Of a stretch of DNA of 16,901 nt, positions 13,027 through 16,901 are shown piece after piece. This stretch comes from Candidatus Njordarchaeota archaeon (GTDB lineage Archaea; Asgardarchaeota; Njordarchaeia; Njordarchaeales; JAHKLH01): assembly GCA_029856635.1 (NCBI GenBank), contig JAHKLH010000013.1, positions 1-16,901 on the forward strand. The letters are read 5' to 3'. Position numbers and translations under genes: made by a program. The notes under the pieces were generated by a model. It saw only the letters and a program-made list of their open reading frames with translations. It made no database searches and was not told the DNA's origin. How positions within the stretch are numbered: position 1 is the first letter of the stretch; each line of letters opens with the position of its first letter.

Positions 13027-13509
13027 TTCTGGGCACTAATACATCTCGCTAAAATAAGTGCATTATGGTTACTTTGGAATTTGTTCAATGAAGTAGTTAT
13101 TCCTGTTGAAGTTAAAAGAGAAGTTGTTGATATTGGATTAGCATTGGGTTATGATGATGCAAAAATTATTGAAAGAGCAATATCTGAGGGAAAAATAAAA
13201 GTAATCAAATATACGACTAAAAAATTAAGATTTCCTGGAAAATTTAGGATTAAAAAAGCAGAAATCATTGCATTATTGCTTGCTAAACAATTAAACTACA
13301 TTTTTCTTTGCGATGATGATGAAGCTAGACGATTAGCTAGAAAATTTGGAGTACAAGTAAAAGGTAGCGTTGGAATAATTATTTTAGCTTTTAAACATGG
13401 TTTAATTACTAAAGATGTAACAATTAAGTACTTAAATAAGTTAAAATTAGTAATGTACCTATCGGATAACGTATTTTCATATATAATGAAGACACTAAAA
13501 TCAGACTAG
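13010..13509 (+). pseudogene. DUF3368 PIN-domain toxin, frame broken near its N-terminus
   Basis: The open frame from 13027 on encodes ALIHLAKISALWLLWNLFNE, then VVIPVEVKREVV, a GYDDAKIIERAI region, KAEIIALLLAKQLNYIFLCDDDEARRLA and GSVGIIILAFKHGLI. This is the full DUF3368 (VapC-like) pattern. Starting at the first usable codon, TTG 13081, would lose the first strand. The missing N-terminus is present one frame over: TTG 13010 reads MKAVSNS with GGAG at 12996-12999 upstream, then breaks at TCTGGGCACTA (13028-13038). Adding one G there gives a continuous VSNSGALIHLAKI and about 166 aa, the normal family length. The toxin may be inactivated, or the GGG run may be a sequencing error. The acidic residues of the later motifs are kept. 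The start would overlap the antitoxin gene by 17 bp. Confidence 0.75.
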
Positions 13510-13565
13510 ATATTAACTTAATAGCAATAAACATTTGTAAAAGAATTCACACAACGTGTTTAATA

Positions 13566-14561
13566 CTACTCAAATCTTCTAAATTTACTTGGAATATAGT
13601 GAGGATTCATTGCTATAGCAAGAGCACCATACAATACAATATCATCCCCTAGAGGTGTTATCTCTATTTTTGGTATTCGGTTTATTACATACTTTCTAAT
13701 GTTTTCCAGAATTGGTTTTAATATTAACTCAGGATTATTTAGTGCAATAGCTCCTCCAATTGTGATTAGTTCGGGATCAAAAACATTTATTATTGTAGCA
13801 ACTCCGATGGTATTTATTCTACCAAGTTCATCAACAATTAATTTGGCTAATTCATCGTTTTCTTTTGCTGCTGAAAAAATCATTTCTGTTGTAATTTTAT
13901 CAGTATCTCCTTTGACCATATTATATAGTTTGCTTTTTTTGAATATACAAATTCCAAATTTTTCCTTAATGAGCAACTTGGCATATTTGGGAATATTTTT
14001 ACCTCCAGCGTATGCTTCCCAATGCCCATATCCACCGCATCCACATTTTAATTTTCCTTTTAAATCAACTACAATGTGGCCTATTTCTGGCGCATTTCCA
14101 TCTTTTCCAAATAATAGTTTTCCATCTACTATTGCTCCACCCCCAATTCCACTACTTAACGTTAAATAAAACAAATTATCAATGTTTTTCCCCGCTCCAA
14201 AAATTTTCTCTCCTAAAACACCCGCTGTGCAATCATTAACTAGGTAAACGGGTACATTGAATTCCTCATAAAGTGGTTTTGATATTGGAATGTTTTCCAT
14301 AGATATATTTGGAGGATTCGTAATTACGCCTTTTGTTAAATCAAGAGGACCTATGGATCCAATGCCTATACTTTCTACTCTTCTGATATTATTCCGAATT
14401 AGCATTTTTCTAATCAAGTTAATAATAACGCTTGATAATATGCTTGGATTTCCCCTCTGTGGTGTTCTTCCTTTTATGCGATCTATTATTTTCCCATGTT
14501 CAGTTGCTACGGCAATCCGTATCCAAGTCGCACCAATATCGACTCCAACAAAGTACTTCAT
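13566..14561 (-). CDS. ROK-family sugar kinase (glucokinase-like)
   Basis: This is a 331-aa ASKHA-fold kinase of the ROK group. VGVDIGATWIRIAV (residues 5-18) binds the ATP phosphates and LVNDCTAG provides the catalytic Asp110. LSSGIGGGAIVDG is the second phosphate motif, and APEIGHIVVD (Glu159, His162) is the sugar/zinc element. The zinc motif reads CGCGGYGHWEAYAGG (Cys173, Cys175, His180), with His in place of the third Cys of the classic C-x-C-G-x-x-G-C; I recall this form from other archaeal ROK kinases. The protein would phosphorylate glucose or a related hexose or N-acyl sugar at the expense of ATP. No helix-turn-helix is fused, so it is a kinase and not a ROK repressor. It diverges from the DUF401 transporter gene across an 80-bp promoter region, which may hint at linked control. 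Confidence 0.87.
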   Translation of the reverse strand: MKYFVGVDIGATWIRIAVATEHGKIIDRIKGRTPQRGNPSILSSVIINLIRKMLIRNNIRRVESIGIGSIGPLDLTKGVITNPPNISMENIPISKPLYEEFNVPVYLVNDCTAGVLGEKIFGAGKNIDNLFYLTLSSGIGGGAIVDGKLLFGKDGNAPEIGHIVVDLKGKLKCGCGGYGHWEAYAGGKNIPKYAKLLIKEKFGICIFKKSKLYNMVKGDTDKITTEMIFSAAKENDELAKLIVDELGRINTIGVATIINVFDPELITIGGAIALNNPELILKPILENIRKYVINRIPKIEITPLGDDIVLYGALAIAMNPHYIPSKFRRFE

Positions 14562-14641
14562 GAAACTCGTCCGATTTTTCCAAAAATGAATATAAATATA
14601 GTCAATAACAATGCTTGATTACAATATTTGGGGGAATTTGA

Positions 14642-15847
14642 ATGAATTGTTTGTTTATTGCTACGAACAATATACCTTTATCTCATGCATACTTATGGTT
14701 TATTGTCTCAATAGGTATTTTGATTGTAATAGCACGTAAGAATATTCTGTTAGCTCTAATTATTTCATCACTAGTTCTTGGGATATTCACATTAGGTATT
14801 AATAAAACTTTTGTGATAATAATAAATACTCTTACTTCACTTGATGTTCTTCTTTTTTCTTCTGCAACGGGGATAATAGCGTATATTGGAGGTCTATTAT
14901 CGGAATCGGGCGCTGCTAAAGCTATTGTTAGAAGCCTAGGTAATAGACCAAAAATCTCCGTTAGTTTCATTCCTGCTTTATTTGGTACATTGCCTATGCC
15001 GGGTGGAGCTATTTTAAGTGCGCCTATTGTAGATAAAGCTTTACCTGATGTATCTCCAGATGTAAAAAGTGCAATTAATGTTTATTTTCGTCATGTAGTT
15101 TTTCTAGTATATCCGCTCCAGACTACTTTACTTTTCCTTGCAATTTTCACTAATTTAAACCTATTTGATATTTTAGCATACATTATTCCTATGTTTCCAA
15201 TATCTGTAAGCGTAGGTTATTTTTACTACTTGCATAAGATAAAAGTTAAAACGCGAAAAACACGAATATCTTATTCAATATTGCTTTTCAATTTGATTCC
15301 AATAATTTTACCCGTATTCATCTATGCAATATTACAACAAGTATTATCAAAAACTACTGCGTTGGTCTTCAGCGTACTTTTTGGTTTAATTCTCGCATTA
15401 CTAATTTTTGGATATAAAAAGGAGCTACTGATAAATGCACTGAAAATAAAGCCTCATTTCTTTTTTGTTTTAACATTGCTGATGTGGTTGTATATGGAAA
15501 TAGCCATGCAAAGTCTAGAGAAATCTTTATCTCTTGCAAATATTGGTTTTATTTTAAGCGTTATTGTGATTCCCTTTATCCTTGGTTTCCTTCTTGGAAG
15601 AATGCAATTTCCAGCGTTAGTAGGAATTTCATTATATCTAGCTCAATTTAAGTTTATAATCCCAAAAATCGTTGCAATGAGCTTCGTTTTTTCATTCCTA
15701 GGTTATGTGATGTCACCAGTTCACCCATGTGTAATTGTGACTGCTGAATATTTTCATGTAAATTCACCTAGTGTCATAAAGAGAATGATGATTCCAGTGT
15801 TAGTTACCTTTGCCTTTGGAATTGTTGTATTTTTGCTCGTTCCTTAG
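14642..15847 (+). CDS. DUF401-family integral membrane transporter-like protein
   Basis: This 401-aa membrane protein has about ten helices and belongs to the DUF401 (COG1906) family, within the ion-transporter/GntP-like superfamily. The first half carries IAYIGGLLSESGAAKAIVRS and FGTLPMPGGAILSAPIVDKA (about residues 112-135), a re-entrant-loop type motif with conserved Pro and Gly. The second half ends with the matching FLGYVMSPVHPCVIVTAEYF (about residues 355-374). Two such loops, one per half, are typical of inverted-repeat anion transporters. The substrate is unknown, and carboxylates or sugar acids are only guesses. ATG 14642 has GGGGG (14630-14634) seven bases upstream. The neighbouring divergent ROK kinase might share a substrate pathway. 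It converges with the PAC2 gene, with five bases between the stops. Confidence 0.82.
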   Translation: MNCLFIATNNIPLSHAYLWFIVSIGILIVIARKNILLALIISSLVLGIFTLGINKTFVIIINTLTSLDVLLFSSATGIIAYIGGLLSESGAAKAIVRSLGNRPKISVSFIPALFGTLPMPGGAILSAPIVDKALPDVSPDVKSAINVYFRHVVFLVYPLQTTLLFLAIFTNLNLFDILAYIIPMFPISVSVGYFYYLHKIKVKTRKTRISYSILLFNLIPIILPVFIYAILQQVLSKTTALVFSVLFGLILALLIFGYKKELLINALKIKPHFFFVLTLLMWLYMEIAMQSLEKSLSLANIGFILSVIVIPFILGFLLGRMQFPALVGISLYLAQFKFIIPKIVAMSFVFSFLGYVMSPVHPCVIVTAEYFHVNSPSVIKRMMIPVLVTFAFGIVVFLLVP

Positions 15848-15856
15848 TCTTTTTAT
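15848..15856 (+). terminator. T-run after the DUF401 gene
   Basis: TCTTTTTAT directly follows the DUF401 stop codon and overlaps the end of the convergent PAC2 gene. Archaeal polymerase often stops at such T-runs, but this one is short. Confidence 0.3.
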
Positions 15857-16626
15857 GTGAATAATTGAGAAACATCTTCTACGTTTTCTCTTTCACGCTG
15901 TGCTAATTGCTCAATCTTTCTGCGAATTTTGGCTTCGACTTCTGCTTCTGCAAGTCTTTTTCTCATTTTCTCTCGTATCCTGTCCGGATTTATTGGAAGA
16001 TTTAACAGATTGGTGACAGTTATTGCCAGTTCTGCGGCACCTTTAAAGTCTTGAATTCCTCTTTTCGTTGGTGCAAAAAGTGCTATAGCTGGTATATTCC
16101 TATATTCTGCATATGCAAGGAAAAGCGCTATGCCACCAGAGACTACTATTCCATTTGGTGCCTTTTTAATATTTAATTTGAAATCTTGTAAAACTGATTC
16201 AAAAGGCTTATTGTGAACATAAACAATAGACGGCTCCTCTTCATGAAACGCTCCAATATCAATTCCACCTAATAAAACAAATCCCTTCGCATCATTTTGC
16301 TTAGCAAGTTCAGTAATTGCGTCAGCCATCAAGTACTGCTCCTCTAAAATTGTTTGCATTCTAATGAATAAGACTACGGCATTACCAATTTCGTAAAATT
16401 CATATGGTAGCTTGCACACTCCATTACTTACTTCGCAAAATGGTGGCATAAATCTAGATAATGCAAAGCCAACTCTTTTTCCATTACCTTCATCCAGCGC
16501 GGTCTCAACAAGAAATCGAGATGTTAAGTATCCTATATATCCTAGACCATGAAATCCAGTTATAATCCATTTTCCTCTTATTATCTCTGGATTCATTATT
16601 ATTTCTAGTCTTGATGCTTGAAACAT
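15853..16626 (-). CDS. PAC2-family protein (proteasome assembly chaperone-like)
   Basis: This protein (257 aa from ATG 16626) has the PAC2 fold. WIITGFHGLGYIGYLTSRFL (about residues 20-39) is the first motif, GFVLLGGIDIG and the APNGIVVSGGIALFLAYA region give the middle motifs, and IPAIALFAPTKRGIQDFKGA is the late one. A charged, probably coiled-coil C-terminus rich in Arg, Glu and Lys (from about residue 213) follows. Eukaryotic PAC2 helps assemble the 20S proteasome, and some archaeal relatives are proposed to do so. Residue counts assume ATG 16626, chosen because GGTGG lies about seven bases upstream of it; the longer frame from 16659 adds 11 hydrophobic residues without such a site. No proteasome subunit gene is in the window. 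A 46-aa membrane protein gene lies upstream on the same strand. Confidence 0.82.
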   Translation of the reverse strand: MFQASRLEIIMNPEIIRGKWIITGFHGLGYIGYLTSRFLVETALDEGNGKRVGFALSRFMPPFCEVSNGVCKLPYEFYEIGNAVVLFIRMQTILEEQYLMADAITELAKQNDAKGFVLLGGIDIGAFHEEEPSIVYVHNKPFESVLQDFKLNIKKAPNGIVVSGGIALFLAYAEYRNIPAIALFAPTKRGIQDFKGAAELAITVTNLLNLPINPDRIREKMRKRLAEAEVEAKIRRKIEQLAQRERENVEDVSQLFT

Positions 16627-16758
16627 CAAAATCCACCTTAAGAAAATACTGAGAAACAAAATAAATTAGTTTTTGTGAAAATTCTCAAAATGTTATCCAA
16701 AAAATTGAATTATTCATTATTTCCTTAAAGTAAGCATAATTGAATTAAAAAATAAGAA

Positions 16759-16899
16759 CTATTCCTTGCTTGATTTTTCAATCCAATGCACTAGCATTAC
16801 AATGAAAAATACTATTGCATAGGCAATAACATATAGCGCTTTTTTCAGCGCTTTTTTAAGTTTCCTTAATTTTTTCTTAACACTCTTCTTGAAACTCAT
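16759..16899 (-). CDS. 46-residue lysine-rich single-helix membrane miniprotein
   Basis: This short frame runs from ATG 16899 to TAG 16759. It encodes MSFKKSVKKKLRKLKKALKK, then ALYVIAYAIVFFIVMLVHWI and a polar EKSSKE end. The N-terminal 20 residues carry ten Lys and one Arg and no acidic residue, and would form an amphipathic cationic helix. One hydrophobic helix of about 18 residues follows. By the positive-inside rule the basic end should face the cytoplasm, where it could bind nucleic acid, acidic lipid or a partner protein. I recognise no family. Only two bases upstream of the ATG are in the window, so promoter and ribosome site cannot be judged. It lies 132 bp before the PAC2 start on the same strand. 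Amino-acid composition this ordered is unlikely in a random frame. Confidence 0.6.
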   Translation of the reverse strand: MSFKKSVKKKLRKLKKALKKALYVIAYAIVFFIVMLVHWIEKSSKE

Positions 16900-16901
16900 G
16901 A

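Noticed and set aside
13699..14169. 156-codon open frame on the plus strand
   Set aside because: It is antisense to the ROK kinase, whose motifs are complete. Ser/Pro/His-rich composition is typical of an antisense shadow.
1..16901. tRNA, rRNA, CRISPR array, insertion sequence or integrase
   Set aside because: No T-loop GGTTCGAATCC-type sequence, regularly spaced repeats, transposase motif or terminal inverted repeat was seen on either strand by eye.

Overview
This AT-rich window looks archaeal, probably a thermophilic member of the Thermoproteota (TACK) or a relative. The evidence is a Taw3-type wyosine tRNA methyltransferase, an archaeal SPOUT RNA methyltransferase of the MTH1/C9orf114 group, an archaetidylserine-synthase-like enzyme, a PAC2 protein, TATA boxes about 25 bp upstream of near-leaderless starts, and a C/D box guide sRNA. 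The phylum is an inference. I see no tRNA or rRNA gene, CRISPR array, insertion sequence or origin, and no gene-free stretch longer than about 180 bases.

Layout. (1) 1-2660, minus strand: a tight cobalt/nickel ECF transporter operon (cbiM, PDGLE small subunit, cbiQ, cbiO). A C/D box sRNA lies just downstream of it in the same orientation, and one half of the sRNA complements a conserved 23S rRNA segment. Two direct octamers 21 bp apart sit around the predicted start of transcription. (2) 2750-4331, plus: an AbiEi/AbiEii toxin-antitoxin pair. (3) 4374-7672: RNA modification and small-molecule genes. These are a SPOUT methyltransferase, a divergent cyclophilin-like gene with an apparent frameshift, a PAPS-reductase-like PP-loop enzyme and Taw3. 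(4) 7780-9690: a VapBC module whose promoter abuts the 5'-truncated remnant of a polyprenol/phytol kinase, followed by a PAP2-like membrane phosphatase. (5) 9718-12611: a Sir2 deacylase with a Y-x-x-R acyl pocket, an unknown two-helix membrane protein, an archaetidylserine-synthase-like CDP-alcohol transferase and a PPP-family protein phosphatase. (6) 12721-13509: a UPF0175 antitoxin and a DUF3368 PIN toxin, the toxin with an apparent frameshift. (7) 13566-16899: a ROK sugar kinase, a DUF401 transporter, a PAC2 protein and an overlooked 46-residue lysine-rich membrane miniprotein.

How the parts fit together. The metal transporter is a complete M-N-Q-O set. Three different toxin-antitoxin modules fall within about 11 kb, and one of them lies at the break point of a damaged lipid gene, so this looks like a plastic chromosomal neighbourhood. 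The polyprenol kinase remnant, the PAP2 phosphatase and the CDP-alcohol transferase share a membrane-lipid theme. Most other genes look like single-gene units with their own promoters.

The observations most worth a second look are the C/D sRNA with a readable 23S target, two genes whose reading frames are each broken by a one-base indel at a GGG run, the vapBC/kinase junction, the putative operator of the metal transporter, and the 46-residue protein. I did not find a clearly new multi-gene system.
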